Shown: in pieces, positions 10,960 through 22,819 of the stretch
Layout of the letters: the number at the start of each line of letters is the position of its first letter
Position numbering within the stretch: position 1 is the first letter of the stretch
From: Colias croceus
Lineage: Eukaryota > Arthropoda > Insecta > Lepidoptera > Pieridae
Reading direction: 5' to 3'
DNA: 64,000 nt
NCBI RefSeq assembly: GCF_905220415.1
Contig: NC_059537.1
Coordinates: forward strand, 2,779,989 to 2,843,988
Translations under genes and position numbers: made by a program
Notes under the pieces: model-generated
What the model saw: only the letters and a program-made list of their open reading frames with translations
Database searches by the model: none
What the model was told of the DNA's origin: nothing

Positions 10960-13900
10960 CGCACCATTCAGCGTCGTGGCTGGACGTTCTTTTTGTATTT
11001 TAATCGGCAGGTGTTATTACGAAGTACATGAGTGAGACATGTATTATGTCTCGTGCGTGAGAGTGAAAGAGAGAACAACTGTATTGGTGATAATGCAGAG
11101 CCGATTTGGGGGCCGAGTCACCTCCGTCCGTAGGAGTATACCCAGAACTCTGAATCCCTACACGTGGCCCCTGGGTGGTGCTAAACAGGTGACATGGTGG
11201 GAGACATTTGTCGCGGCTAAAATGACCACCCATCAGCTGAAGACGTGTCGCCAAGCGTCCGTGTTCCGGCACGAAGAAGCTGATGTAGCCTTAGTGAAGA
11301 CGGGTCGAATCAGTTGCGCTCTTACAATCAAGACGATTTGACGCACACTGTCGTTGCTGCTTCCGGTGGCTAGTCATGGAGGGTAGCGGGATCCGAGGCA
11401 CGGTGCACCGCTGGCCGACCGCTGGTCAGTAGGGGGCCCAAGTAGCGTGCTAGCCACATGTGAAAGGCTGCCCCGCCAACCAGCGAAAAATCCCAAGTTG
11501 CGCCATAGTGCCGGTTGGCGACCGGATGAGAGGGCCCTATGGACAACTTGGGGGGGCTCGGGCGTCCCCGCAGTCTCCAGACTAGTCCCCGTCATTGCGG
11601 CTTCTAAGTGTGTGTCTCAGGTCCAATTGTAAAGCGCCTCGATTCACTACCGTCTTCTCACCTTCTTCACTCTCCTCTAAAAACACATGAAAAAGGCAAG
11701 ATACAGAAGTAACGTTGCACAGCGGCAGCACTCCCTCTCGCTGAAAGTGGACCTCACCAATATCAGAGGTCTCCACTCAAATCTCGCTGCAGTCCACTTC
11801 CACCTAGAGACTCATAAACCCTGTATCTTGTTCCTCACGGAGACGCAGATAAGATGTCCGTCTGACTTGGCGTACCTATCCTATCCCGGCTACACCCTGG
11901 AGCACAATTTTAAAGCTCGGTCAGGTGTGTGCGCGTACGTCCGAGACGACATCTGTTGTCGGCGTCTCCGGTATCTTGAAGACCCCCATTTTTCTGTACT
12001 ATGGATGCTGGTGGACACAGGCCCAGAGAAACTTCTCTATGCATGTGTCTACCGAGCGCACAGCGGAGACCAGGAGACGATCAGGCTCACAGAGTACCTA
12101 AGTGAGGCGGCGGACGCTGCTCAGCACAAATACCCTTCCGCTCAGCTTGTGTTACTGGGGGATTTTAATGCCCACCACCAGGAGTGGCTATACCCATACC
12201 AGTGCACTGACCTCGCTGGGAGAGAGATGCGTAAACTTGCTATAGCATTGAATCTCACCCAGCTGGTTCAAGGAGCGACGCGGGTTCCTGATGTTGAGAG
12301 CCATACAGCCAATTGCTTGGACCTTCTGCTGACAACAGATCCAGACCGTTACTCGGTAGCGATTTCCTCGCCGCTTGGCAGCTCCGATCACTGTCTGGTG
12401 AAATCTGTATCTGTCTACTCGCCGCCCGATCCCAGTCCTAAGGGCTCTCGGCGCGTGTGGCAATACAAGTCAGCAGATTGGGATGAGATGCGTTCGTTTT
12501 TTGCATCATATCCTTGGCGGCCTGTCTGCTTTTCTTCTGAAGACCCTTCGACCTGCGCGGATGCTGTGACTGATGTGTTGCGACAGGGAATGGAGTACTT
12601 TATTCCATTCTCCGACGTAGCCATGTCCGGCAAAGCTCAGCCCTGGTTCAGAGCCGATTGCAGACGCGCTGAAGCGCTAAAGCAAGAGGCGTATCTGGCT
12701 TGGGTTGACGCTCGACACCGCAAAGCGAGGGATGTATCTGAAAAGAAGAAAGCCTTTAACCGGGCTGCCAAGTCCTGCAAGAAGGCTCTACGGAAAGCTC
12801 GATTTGACCACGTTAGCCGTATAGGGAACAAACTGGCTTCTTACCCCTCCGGTAGTAAAGCGTTTTGGTCCCTGGCAAAGTCGGTTGAATCGAATTTCTG
12901 CCGCCCCTCACTTCCTCCACTGCTGAAACCTGACGGGACGCTGGCTCACACCGCCGTAGAGAAAGCGAACCTATTTGCTACTCTATTTGCGGAAAATTCT
13001 CGTCTGGATCCCGCAAGCGCAAAACCTCCCAGTCTACCTGGATGCGAGGCGAAAATGCCGGAAATTCGCATCCGTCAGACGGAGGTTCTTAAAACGCTGC
13101 GGAATCTTGACGTGAATAAAGCCAGTGGCCCTGATGGAATTCCAGCCATAGTTCTTAAAACCTGTGCGCCTGAACTTGCTCCTGTTTTGACACGCCTCTT
13201 TCGCCTTTCGCTGACGACTGGAATAGTACCGAAATCATGGAAACTTGCCAACGTGCAGCCTGTGCCCAAAAAAGGCAGTCGTGCCGATCCTTCCAACTAC
13301 AGGCCAATATCAGTCACGTCCATACTCTGTAAGACTATGGAACGTGTACTGAACAGCCGGCTCCTGGCACACCTAGAAGCGAACGACCTCCTCAGTGACC
13401 GACAATACGGGTTCCGCCGAAACCGGTCCACTGGGGATCTTCTAGCGTACGCCACCTACATCTGGAGCGAGGCCATCGAGAATCATGGTGAAGCACTTGC
13501 TGTCTCCCTTGATATCTCGAAGGCCTTCGATAGGGTCTGGCATGATAGTCTTATTGGCAAGCTTCCATCCTACGGTCTGCCTGCTGGTCTCTGCGCCTGG
13601 ATCTCAGATTTTCTGAGAGACCGGTCGCTTCGGGTAGTCGTCGACGGCTGCTCGTCCGACCAAATGGCTATAAATGCCGGAGTCCCTCAGGGATCAGTTC
13701 TCTCCGCAACACTCTTCCTGCTACACATCAACGATCTGCTGAAACCCGGTATCTATGGGTACGCAGACGATAGCACTGTTGTGGAGAGATATGTATCCAG
13801 CGCGCGAGCCAGTACGGCACAAATTCAGTCTCTACGGGAGGCGATGGTCGATCGCATGAACTTGTCCTTACAGGCGGTCTCCGACTGGGGCGATGCCAAT

Positions 13901-14693
13901 CTGGTCAAGTTCAATGCGTCTAAGACCCAGGCGTGTCTGTTCTCCGCTAAACGGAGTCCATTCCACCTGACTCCGAATTTCCAAGGTGTGTCCGTGCCGA
14001 TAACTAACCACCTCGAGCTTCTTGGTATCACCTTAACGCCTACTCTGAACTTTGGTTCCTTCATTGAATCTAAAGCCCAAGTAGCCTCAAAAAAGCTTGG
14101 AATTCTGGCGAAGGTGAGACAGTATTTCAGCCCGGGACAGTTGCTCAACCTTTATCAAGCACAAGTCCGATCGTGCATGGAATACTGTTCTCACCTCTGG
14201 GACGGTTCCGCCAAGTACCAGCTGGAGGCGCTTGAGGCGATAGAGAGGCGTGCCAAGAGGCTCATAAACGACAATGACCTAGTAGGCAAAAAGCTCCAGA
14301 GCCTCGGTCACCGCCGCAGAGTGGCCAGCTTATCGGTCTTCTATCGGATACACTTTGGAGAGTGCGCTGCGGAACTGCACGATCTCGTTCCGCCATCCCC
14401 GTTCTTCCATCGATCGTCGAGGCGCACAGATTCTAGGCATCGCCATATGGTGGACGTTCCATGTACCCGGACTAAGCGGTTCGGTTCCACATTCTTTATC
14501 CGAACCGCGAGGGACTGGAACATGCTTCCTGAGTCTGTGTTCCCCGACGAGTACAATATGGGGGTCTTCAAGCGTAGAGTGAACAGGTACCTTCTAGGGA
14601 AGCGCGTTCCATCTTAGACCGCTTCTCAGCTTAACATCAGGCGAGATTGTGGTCAAGCGCTTCCCTATTACCAATAAAAAAAAAAAAAAAAAA
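10960..14693 (+). mobile_element. Full-length or near-full-length non-LTR retrotransposon (jockey/CR1 group)
   Basis: A GC-rich block begins after the Helitron-like copy, contains the intact ORF 11687-14617, a short 3' UTR with 'ccaataaa' and a poly(A) tail (14674-14693). GC-rich composition contrasts sharply with the AT-rich flanks. The 5' boundary is uncertain. The 5' part (11000-11640) holds a 100-codon frame at 11039-11341 without zinc knuckles, so an ORF1 cannot be claimed. No TSD was found by eye. Confidence 0.8.
11687..14617 (+). CDS. Non-LTR retrotransposon endonuclease/reverse transcriptase, intact ORF
   Basis: This 976-codon ORF encodes the nicking and copying enzyme of a non-LTR element. 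The N-terminus (about residues 20-240) is an apurinic-type endonuclease: NIRGLHSN, the TETQI block (catalytic Glu), GDFNAHH near 158 and SSDHCL near 231 (Asp/His pair). The reverse transcriptase spans about 475-780: SGPDGIP near 477, PKKGSRADPSNYRPIS, the catalytic-Asp motif VSLDISKAFDRVWH, GVPQGSVLSA, the YADDS active site near 691 and the LGITL thumb motif near 774. The C-terminus (800-976) is the usual basic tail, with ERRAKRL and a final 'KRRVNRYL' block. Endonuclease homology begins only about 20 residues after the chosen Met, so this start or a slightly upstream non-AUG context is reasonable. No stop or frameshift interrupts it, so it may be recently active. It is related to, but clearly diverged from, the ORF at 29905-33060. 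Clade assignment (jockey versus CR1/Rex-like) is from motif memory only. Confidence 0.93.
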   Translation: MKKARYRSNVAQRQHSLSLKVDLTNIRGLHSNLAAVHFHLETHKPCILFLTETQIRCPSDLAYLSYPGYTLEHNFKARSGVCAYVRDDICCRRLRYLEDPHFSVLWMLVDTGPEKLLYACVYRAHSGDQETIRLTEYLSEAADAAQHKYPSAQLVLLGDFNAHHQEWLYPYQCTDLAGREMRKLAIALNLTQLVQGATRVPDVESHTANCLDLLLTTDPDRYSVAISSPLGSSDHCLVKSVSVYSPPDPSPKGSRRVWQYKSADWDEMRSFFASYPWRPVCFSSEDPSTCADAVTDVLRQGMEYFIPFSDVAMSGKAQPWFRADCRRAEALKQEAYLAWVDARHRKARDVSEKKKAFNRAAKSCKKALRKARFDHVSRIGNKLASYPSGSKAFWSLAKSVESNFCRPSLPPLLKPDGTLAHTAVEKANLFATLFAENSRLDPASAKPPSLPGCEAKMPEIRIRQTEVLKTLRNLDVNKASGPDGIPAIVLKTCAPELAPVLTRLFRLSLTTGIVPKSWKLANVQPVPKKGSRADPSNYRPISVTSILCKTMERVLNSRLLAHLEANDLLSDRQYGFRRNRSTGDLLAYATYIWSEAIENHGEALAVSLDISKAFDRVWHDSLIGKLPSYGLPAGLCAWISDFLRDRSLRVVVDGCSSDQMAINAGVPQGSVLSATLFLLHINDLLKPGIYGYADDSTVVERYVSSARASTAQIQSLREAMVDRMNLSLQAVSDWGDANLVKFNASKTQACLFSAKRSPFHLTPNFQGVSVPITNHLELLGITLTPTLNFGSFIESKAQVASKKLGILAKVRQYFSPGQLLNLYQAQVRSCMEYCSHLWDGSAKYQLEALEAIERRAKRLINDNDLVGKKLQSLGHRRRVASLSVFYRIHFGECAAELHDLVPPSPFFHRSSRRTDSRHRHMVDVPCTRTKRFGSTFFIRTARDWNMLPESVFPDEYNMGVFKRRVNRYLLGKRVPS

Positions 14694-16181
14694 TAATAAT
14701 AATGCGTTAGTAAGTAGGTATGTATTAATTACGCTGTTTTTTAGTGCAATGATGTTGGCGTATGCCGCGTCTACTAGTATAATAGGTCATTGCCACAGAA
14801 GGGATTGCTAAAAGCCAAACGTTCAAAATTTCATATCCAATATCAAATGTTGCTATTATTTACGGGTAAGTTAGAATGTTCGTGTCACCGGGTGAATTTT
14901 TCTTTTTCAATCATGCATAGAAATAATGATCTCTTGACCTCCCACGTACCTACTCAGAACTGCGCTAAGTAAGTACCTACCTGCGTCACTATTATAAGTA
15001 AAAATTCATATGCATTTTTTAATTAAAATGAAAGTGTTTGCACTGCATGACTTAAATTTAACATTTAAGTGTAATCTAAATTATATTTCTCAGGCATTAC
15101 TGTTATTATATGTTTGATGTTCTTAGATGTAATCATGATTTTCTTTCATTCTTGGTTTCTTAGCACATTGTTTTTTATTTTTACTTTCAAAATGTTTAGC
15201 AGAGTAAATAAAGTATTAAGGATTCTAATTCCAGATGTAGTTTTATTAAAGAGTACAAACATCGTTACATTATACTGTTATTATTAGTTATACCTTCGTT
15301 AAACTACAAGTTCAAGGCGCACGTTGACGCAGGCCTGCGTTCACCGCCTGGCGCCTATCGCCTAGTTTACGGGTCGTATAATCTGTTACATGCAATAAGC
15401 AAGTGATATCAACATCTGGCCGTTTATTATTACGTTTTTTGTGTGGTTTTGAAGTAAATTTACGATGATTTTGTTTTTGGAAACCGTAGAAATTCGTTTC
15501 GTATTTTTATGGTTCGGCAACAATTTTCCGCTGTTTGTTTTTGTTTAGTGTGAAAATAGTCTTTATGATTATTCGCATTAGACTTTATTATCTAACCATT
15601 AAATTGAAGTAATTTTTTTTATTAAAAAGAATCAGGTGGGCACCTACCTGATAGATAAATAGTAGATACTGCACCCAAATAATCACGCTATATCAATTTA
15701 TACACAATCATTTTTACTGATAGGGAATAATTAGCACTGTATGTCGTCTCAATAAGGACTTGAAGATTTTTTATCAAATTTTTCATAAAGTGAATTCTAT
15801 ATTTAAGATTTAAATCTACCAATAATAGCAATATGCTTTCTTTTACGTACCTACATGTATCTTATAATATTTCAAGTAGTTGGAACAAACTCAAATCGCA
15901 AAAGTAATTCTACCTCAGGATTGTGGTAAACAATTTCTCCTTGCAGCGAATTGCGCTATTATAATGATTACAATAAATTAACATAGTGCAATTTACATAG
16001 TAAAGCGGTGACCTTAAACTTCAGTTTTAATGATTTTTACTGCCGTTGAGTTAAATAACTATAGAAGATGTTGCTATTTTAAACCCTGATGAAATGAAGG
16101 GTGTTTAAATCTATAGTGTGTTTTTGCTTGATAGAACTCAAATAAGTGAACAGATTTAAGTCTTCATTTATTAACCATTAA
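14694..16181. other. AT-rich spacer; small GC patch
   Basis: No gene is recognised. At 15315-15370 there is a CG-richer patch with a 14-bp palindrome acgcaggcctgcgt (15327-15340). At 15625-15650 the sequence 'atcaggtgggcacctacctgat' is a small hairpin that loosely resembles the 3' UTR of the non-LTR fragment at 43.6 kb, possibly a decayed tail. Otherwise I see nothing. Confidence 0.35.
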
Positions 16182-16356
16182 GGGCTGATTTTTCAATCCT
16201 TGGTTAAAACTTATTCGTTGAATTACGTATTAAACTACCATTTCAAAAATGTATTCTAATAACCTGTATTTGACAGTGTAGAAGTGACATTTTAATATTA
16301 TTGTGTAATACTTTATTGGACGGATAAGTTTTAACCAAGGATTGAAAAATCGGCCC
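16182..16356. mobile_element. 175-bp MITE with TAA target duplication (PIF/Harbinger-like)
   Basis: The terminal arms gggctgatttttcaatcc and ggattgaaaaatcggccc are inverted repeats extending about 35 bp ('ttggttaaaacttattcg' / 'cggataagttttaaccaa'). It is flanked by TAA on both sides (16179-16181 and 16357-16359). The GGGCC-type ends with a 3-bp TWA duplication fit PIF/Harbinger. The same element, filled by another insertion, is at 22831-23511. Confidence 0.85.
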
Positions 16357-16359
16357 TAA

Positions 16360-18002
16360 TTCAAATGACAAATAAGTATTGTTCCAAATTAAATAACCCA
16401 ATTGAACGTGAACAAAGACGCGTTCGACAGCTAGTTACAAGATATCATTGTTATTGGAAACTCCACTGAAGTTTGAGAAATAACAGTGGGTTATTAACTA
16501 GCGATCTTTCCCATTTCAATTGACGTTCAATCGAACAGGGTTTAAGAGATAACTAGATAACTACTCACTGGGGATAACACTACGGCAGGCTTGTTATTTT
16601 CTCATCAGGAACATGACATTTGAGTGGATGGTAGTTATTTCTTTTCCACAGAAAATATAATACTAACTTCTAGAAATCTAGAAATTAAAAACTGGGAACT
16701 ACGGTAAGACTCGTGAACGACACATAACACTTTAAACTTAATTCTCTCTTAGTATCGGACATAAAAACAAGAAAATAAATGAACAGTGATATTCATCTTC
16801 TTGTATCGGATAATAACAGTAATAATCTGCATTTCCGTACAAAAAGCTCGCTTTTGATTTCAACTATTGAAGCGGAAAAGTACATACAATACAAGTGGGA
16901 ATAAATGAATATTGTGGTTGTGGATGCAATCCCGTTCCATTGTACGGTGTGTAACGGTTCGTTTGGTACGATGCGTTTTTGTAAAAGCATTTTATATTGT
17001 CTCCACAAAACTCGGCCGCGGCCTAAATGGTCATGAAGGTGCAAAGTCCATTTTTATGTTTGCTATTAAGCAAAACGCATTAGCGTTTTTGTGTTGTCCA
17101 ATTTTGATAGCACATTTTTTTTGTATTCAGCAAAATTTTATGAATATGCTTTCAGAAAATTTATCAAGGTACGAGCCATGGAGTAAATTATGACAACTGG
17201 TCATGTAGAAAAAAAAATAAAAGATGTAGAAAAAACGAATGTTATCTATATTTATTTTGTCCTTAATAAAAATTGCTTTGAATTACAGAATGATACCAAA
17301 TATATCAAGGAAAATCATATTGATGTATTTTTGTTACGAGTAACTCGCAAGTAATTTATGCTTCTTTGATCTGATTCTTGTAAGTAGGTACTTAGGTAAT
17401 TGAATTCAGCAACATTTCGATAATTGGTTTATTTAAAATATCTTATGTTTTATAAATAAAATATTGTATTAGTATAATTTGTGTAAAAACGCGAGCTTTA
17501 TAAAAAATACTAATCCTCTTTCAAGAAACTGTACAAATTTGGAACAATGTACGTCACATTTATAGCTACCAAATATCGATATCTTATTTTTTTATTTTCA
17601 ATGGAGTCTGAGTTCAAAGGATACATTACTGTAATGAACAAACATGGATGAAACTTTACCATATTACGTTAAAAAGGTTTGTTTCATATATCAATACAAC
17701 AAGTAACAACGCCCATGTTTCAAAGTACACAGTCTTGATTTATTTGAGCTCAGTATTCGGTAGTAGCTCTTAAATATACGTTTATACAAAAGTCGTTTAT
17801 TATTCCGAGAAGAAAGTGAAGAGGCTTCATCAGATTAAGGTGAAATTTTGACCTTTTAACTGAAATATTCTGTGACAATCGCGTAACCTGATCTCTGAAA
17901 CTTTTCGAAAGTGGATTACGGGGAATTTTCCTTTCTTAACTGAAGACACTTAATATTAAAGTGAAACTTTTATTACATCGCATCGTCTCAAACTTTTTGG
18001 TC
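16360..18002. other. AT-rich spacer, no gene seen
   Basis: Frames at 16793-17044 and 16912-17193 overlap on opposite strands and show no domains. No repeat is recognised. Confidence 0.35.
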
Positions 18003-18075
18003 TGTGTAGCGCATGTCGCGTGTATCGCGGCTGCCGAGTAGGTATACCTACTCGGCACGCGACATGCGCTACACA
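18003..18075. repeat. Perfect nested palindrome (cruciform-capable)
   Basis: The outer arms tgtgtagcgcatgtcgcgtg (18003-18022) and their exact 20-bp reverse complement (18056-18075) enclose a second perfect palindrome of 24 bp (18033-18056, centre ggtatacc), with 10 unpaired bases on the left. It is GC-rich in an AT-rich setting. It could be a foldback transposon remnant or a structured DNA site; no TSD was identified. Confidence 0.8.
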
Positions 18076-21000
18076 AAGCAGTGTTCGGAACCGTTCGAAC
18101 AGTTTCACTTTTACCGTGGTTTCATAAAACCACACAACATTTTTTTTTTACTTTAAAATCTTTTATATTAACACCTTAGATTAACACTGACAGGAATGCA
18201 AATGTCATTGAAAAAAAAGAAAAAATAAACTGACAGCTGTTTAATCGAGATGACATAAGACCATGTGTACACGATCCTTGCGATGATTTATAGGCGGTGT
18301 TCTCAATATCGCCGCATGTACGGCCCTTATGTGCACAAATTATGACGTTCACACATGCCATTTGCGCGCCATTTTACAATCCAGGTCACTGTTTTATCAA
18401 TAAGCGTCGTATGTTGCAAACATCTGGTATTTATTACCTGTTAATTGGTCTGGTGTTCTGTGAGATCGTAATGATGCAATTATTTTCTTATGAGCTATTT
18501 TACGAATGCAATTTTATGGGCGTCTGCGAGGGTACTTATATCTACAATGTCACTTCTGTACGTAAAAACCGATAATACTCAGATGCAATAAAATTGTCTA
18601 TTGCAGGGAATGCTCTAGATAAATTTATATGAACTCCAATTGTAATTAATAATAATCCATGCGCTTATTTTATCTAATGTTGCATAGAATTTTAGAATGT
18701 ATCATGAATGAAATACGTACTTATACGTATTTATTACAAAATTTATGTATTTATGTATTTTGAAAATTGGATAAATTTAAAAGATTTTATTTGTAATGAT
18801 CAAAGTTCAAACTCAACACAAGTATCGTCTGTATTTATTATGCGTACAATATTTTATGTTCCTTACACTTAGATTTAGATGCAAGCTTGACATATCACTC
18901 GAGTTTATTTTAGGATCAGGGCCTAATTGGTGTCAGAGGGTTGTTCACCTTACGAAAGCCTAAAGTATAAAGAAACAGTTATTTTTCTCAGCTACGTTGC
19001 CGCGGGAGATTTTCTGTGTTTATTTGAAATGAGATACCTAAATATTCTACATTTTGTCTTGTAACAACGTAATTCTTATGTTACGGTCTATACGATATGG
19101 TATACCTATTTCTTAAAATCTTCGGTAAAAGTTTGTTGTATGTTTAACAAAGGAAACGTTATCCAATTGATTACCGACTTTAATATTATATAAAACATGA
19201 GTTTGATAATTGGCAGTTACCTAGTTACCACATACCTAATATCGTTGGTAAGATTGGCTGCAAATTCTTCCTTTTAAACAGATATTGTTACGAGTCGTTC
19301 TTCCAATAGCATCGTACCCACACAAAATTGGCAGCCATAAATCAAGTCGTCGACAAAAAGATCGACAATGGCCAAGACATCTATCCATGTAAATACAAGA
19401 TAATTAATCAACAGTTTAAATCGTTAAATGCATTGCGTAGGTAACTTAGTATTCCCGTAAAGGCTGTCGTTTCCTTCCACGGACCTCTTTGTATGTAAAT
19501 TGATGTAACGTTCGAGCCCTACCGTTAGCGCTTTTTTCGTGAGGGTGAACGGACGTTCTGGTGGGAAACAATGTGACCAACCCACGACAGAAACACTGCT
19601 AGAAAGTTATATAAATATAGATAATACTAAGTATACCGCGCCGTTTACCCGCGACCTAAAGCGAGTACCTACTGTAGCTCATTTGTGTTATTCTGGTACA
19701 TACGCTACATCATTGTCAAATATCATCAAAGCGGATCAGTGGTTTGCGCTTAAAAGATGAACAACAATACTTCCTCAAAAACTTTCACTTTAAAACTATT
19801 CCGCATCAATCAAAATAAGAATCACGTAAATCGGTTCACCTCGGCGTAATCGGTACACATACATAAAAAAAATATACCGGCTGAATTGAGAACCTCCTCC
19901 TTCACTCCTATATAGGAATGTTTTTGTAAAAAGGTTTCATTGTATGTAGCTACTTGATGGATTTTTACGTACTTTTATTTGGTCTCTTCATAAAAGTATT
20001 ACCATAAAATCTATTACCATAATATATTAACAGTATAAGCAGTTGTTGTTTCAAGTATGTGGAAATTACCACACTTTTATTCTAACAGTTTTTTCCTATG
20101 GTTGGTATTATACAGCAGTGCATAACGCAGTGAACTTGCTGCATTTTAAATTGCAATACATTTAAAATCTCATACTCATAAATTAACATTATTAATGTCC
20201 CCTTTGACCCAGCTTATTTAAAACGCAAGTTTTCAACTCGTTAAAACTTTTTCATTGTACACGAGTCGGAATTTTTTGTCAAGTTGATGTGGCAATTGGA
20301 GATGTTCCAGACTTTAAGGCAACTTTATACTTTAAAATATTGGCATCGTTTTTATTGGATAGCGATTATTTTGAATTTTAACTACAGTATATTCTGGCTG
20401 CAGCTTATAGAAGAGAAAGGATTTAAGACAGGTATAAATTGAAGGAAAGAATGGATGAATTTAAATTCCTCTATGGTCTCTTATCCATTCATGAATGAAA
20501 GAGATGTTATGTAAAAACTAAAAAGGTTACTTACTTAGGTACTATAATTTTATTCAAGTAGGTATTATTTTTAAAAAGCTGCCACGTATTTTATAATGTC
20601 CTGTATTGCCCTTATTCAATTATTTTTCTTTGAACATAACGTTAAAGAGGGGGTGGTTATTTGTACGGGAAACAAATAAATGTGTGAAGTTCAAATAGAT
20701 AGCCTATCTATAGCTGCTATACCTAACGCTATCGCAGCCGTTAAGGCTAATGAAAATCTACACACGCGACAACCACTAGAACGATTGCCAAGCATAATTA
20801 CTTACATTAATTAATTGTATTGCCTGTCGTTAAGGGAAATTAAACTATTAGGAAAGTTTGAAATAGACTAATTTAAAGCTGAAGATTCTGTTCGTATGTT
20901 TGGATGAACGTGCCAAAAAATTGAAGTGTACAGGAGTGGGAAAAATACAGAAAAAAAATATTTTTGGTCTAGGCAGACGAATTTGCGTTGGTCAGCTAGA

Positions 21001-21248
21001 ATAAAATAGTTTGAACCTTTCATTACACCACCAAGATATGAAAGTAAACATCATAATGCGTAAAATAATGGGAATATGGCCGCTATCAGAGTGATAACAC
21101 TATCTTCGCGGAATCGACAATAATGGTTAGGTACCAAACATATCTGTCTGGGTATACAAGCTGTGTCGCGTAGTTTACCCGTAGGACGAACTCGCTGTAA
21201 AATCAAGTAGGTACCTATATCTATAGGTGATGTGTTGCTACTAGCTAA
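18076..21248. other. AT-rich spacer; one fragment of the 'gaagtcggtt' repeat
   Basis: No gene is recognised. The stretch 19799-19905 ('aagaatcacgtaaatcggttcacctcggcgtaatcggt...cctcctcctt') is a partial copy of the repeat found whole at 47531-47803 and 57771-58042. Open frames at 18297-18575 and 19539-19760 have no recognisable domain. Confidence 0.4.
19799..19905 (+). repeat. Partial copy of the 'gaagtcggtt' MITE/SINE-like repeat
   Basis: It shares 'cgcatc..caaa', 'agaatcacgtaaatcggttc', 'cggtacacatacataaaaaaa' and 'ataccggc.gaattga.aacctcctcct' with the copy at 57771-58042 in the same orientation. Both ends are missing. Confidence 0.65.
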
Positions 21249-21459
21249 CTAGCTGCTCCGCGCGGTTTCACCCCCGTGGCTCCACCCCTGTTGGTCGTAG
21301 CGTGATGACACATAGCCTATAACCTTCCTCGATAAATGGGCTATATAACAGCGACAGAATTTTTCAAATCAGACCAGTAGTTCTCGAGATTAGCGCGTTC
21401 AAACAAACAAACAAACAAACATACATACAAACTCTTCAGCTTTGTAATATTAGTATAGA
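21249..21459 (-). mobile_element. Helitron-like element ('ctgctccgcgcggtttcac' subfamily)
   Basis: On the minus strand it starts A|TCTATACTAATATTACAAAGC, has a (gttt)n tract and 'gaacgcgctaatctcg', and ends 'gaaaccgcgcggagcag' CTAG|T. The same subfamily occurs at 25344-25533, 36377-36547, 59314-59515 and 63428-63618, with partial copies at 24870-25130, 52846-52960 and 56005-56109. Confidence 0.8.
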
Positions 21460-22253
21460 TTTAAGAACCAATTAACCATGCTATTTTTAAAGGTTTTCTC
21501 TTATAAGAAAAATATTGTCTGTGAAAAAAAAACGTGTTTTTCAAACGATAGGTACATGACTGATCGTAAACAACATGCTAAATTATCTCCTCATTCAGTT
21601 CAAAATAATCAAATCAGCTCAAACTACTTTTTTCTAGTATCTCAATGTTATTGCTATCCTTTTTTCCCATTAATGATGATATTGCTGTCTAGCTCCCACA
21701 GACCATGCTATAAGTTCGTGTTAAATGACGAAGTAGAAGGATGGGTGTGTTATGCATATTTGCACGCAAGCAAAACTTTACTGTGTGCCAAGGGACGCGT
21801 GATGGACTTACTAATATTTAAAAACATGTATAAAAACTGTGTATGTCTGTTATTGAGAATGTTACTAGTACGTAATGCTTGTAAGGTTGTAAGCGAAATA
21901 TGTATTGGAAAAAAGGACCTATTTAAAAATTAACATAGCTATTCTTAAATATTTATGTATTGGTAGCTAGTTAGTAGTTGCAGTATGGTTCACTTTTTAA
22001 CCTAAGTAATAACTAAAGTATCTACTAAATAGGTTTAGCTCGAAATATAAATTCCTAAAAATAAACATACATCATGATATCCATCTATTTACCTAGGTAC
22101 CTTGGTATTATCACTTATAAGTTATAGGGTTACATAGTTATCTCACTTATATCTAGGTAGTAAACACAAATATCACAGAGCACTGTCCGTACGGGAATCT
22201 CAGGTTATACATTCAAGTTATTCCACGCAAGCACGTGCCTCAGTAAATGGCAT
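21460..22253. other. Spacer with an unassigned 151-codon frame
   Basis: A frame at 21478-21933 (+) is the longest non-transposon ORF in this part. It is Cys- and Leu-rich with no recognisable domain, signal or conserved motif, and its codon content follows the AT-rich background, so I do not call it a gene. Nothing else is seen. Confidence 0.3.
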
Positions 22254-22255
22254 TA

Positions 22256-22819
22256 GTTCAGGATACATCGCCCATTTTTGCAAGTGACTACTATCAAGCT
22301 GATTTTCCGTTTGTAGCTTTATTTTGATGAGACGCCCAATAATTTCGTGTACGAAACTCTCGATTGTGGTAGCTAACAGAGATAACAAGGATAAAATTTT
22401 TTGATTTGATGGTTCTCAAAAATTTACTACGCAATTTGTAGGACAATATGCCTGTTGAATTATGTAATCATTAACTAAGTGAAAACAAAAAAATCAGCTT
22501 GTTAGTAATTTTTATGATGACCTCGTTATCGATACACTTTGGAAAGGGGGACTCTTTGAGTAAACCATAGATTTTGTAGGACAAATGTTTTTTCGAATAA
22601 TTTAGATAATTATCTTGAGATTGAACAAACAAAAAATTCAGTTAGTAATAAATATTTGAGAACCATCAAATCAAAAATTTTTATCCTTGTTATCTCTGTT
22701 AGCTACCACAATCGAGACTTTCGTACACGAAATTATTGGGCGTCTCATCAAAATAAAGCTACAAACGGAAAATTAGCTTGATAGTAGTCACTTGCAAAAA
22801 TGGGCGATGTATCCTGAAC
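22256..22819. mobile_element. TA-flanked foldback MITE, copy 1 (564 bp)
   Basis: The ends gttcaggatacatcgccc and gggcgatgtatcctgaac begin inverted arms of about 170 bp with few mismatches, running through 'tgatgagacgcccaataatt' and 'gctaacagagataacaagg'. TA flanks both sides (22254-22255 and 22820-22821), the Tc1/mariner-type target duplication. It is non-coding. Other copies: 25629-25815 (internally deleted) and 53665-54229. Confidence 0.9.

Noticed and set aside
15625..15650. Definite non-LTR tail at 15.6 kb
   Set aside because: Similarity is limited to a short palindromic 'aggtgggcacct' block; insufficient to call.
21478..21933. 151-codon open frame as a gene
   Set aside because: No recognisable motif and background-like composition. 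Its length alone is not convincing in a 64-kb window.
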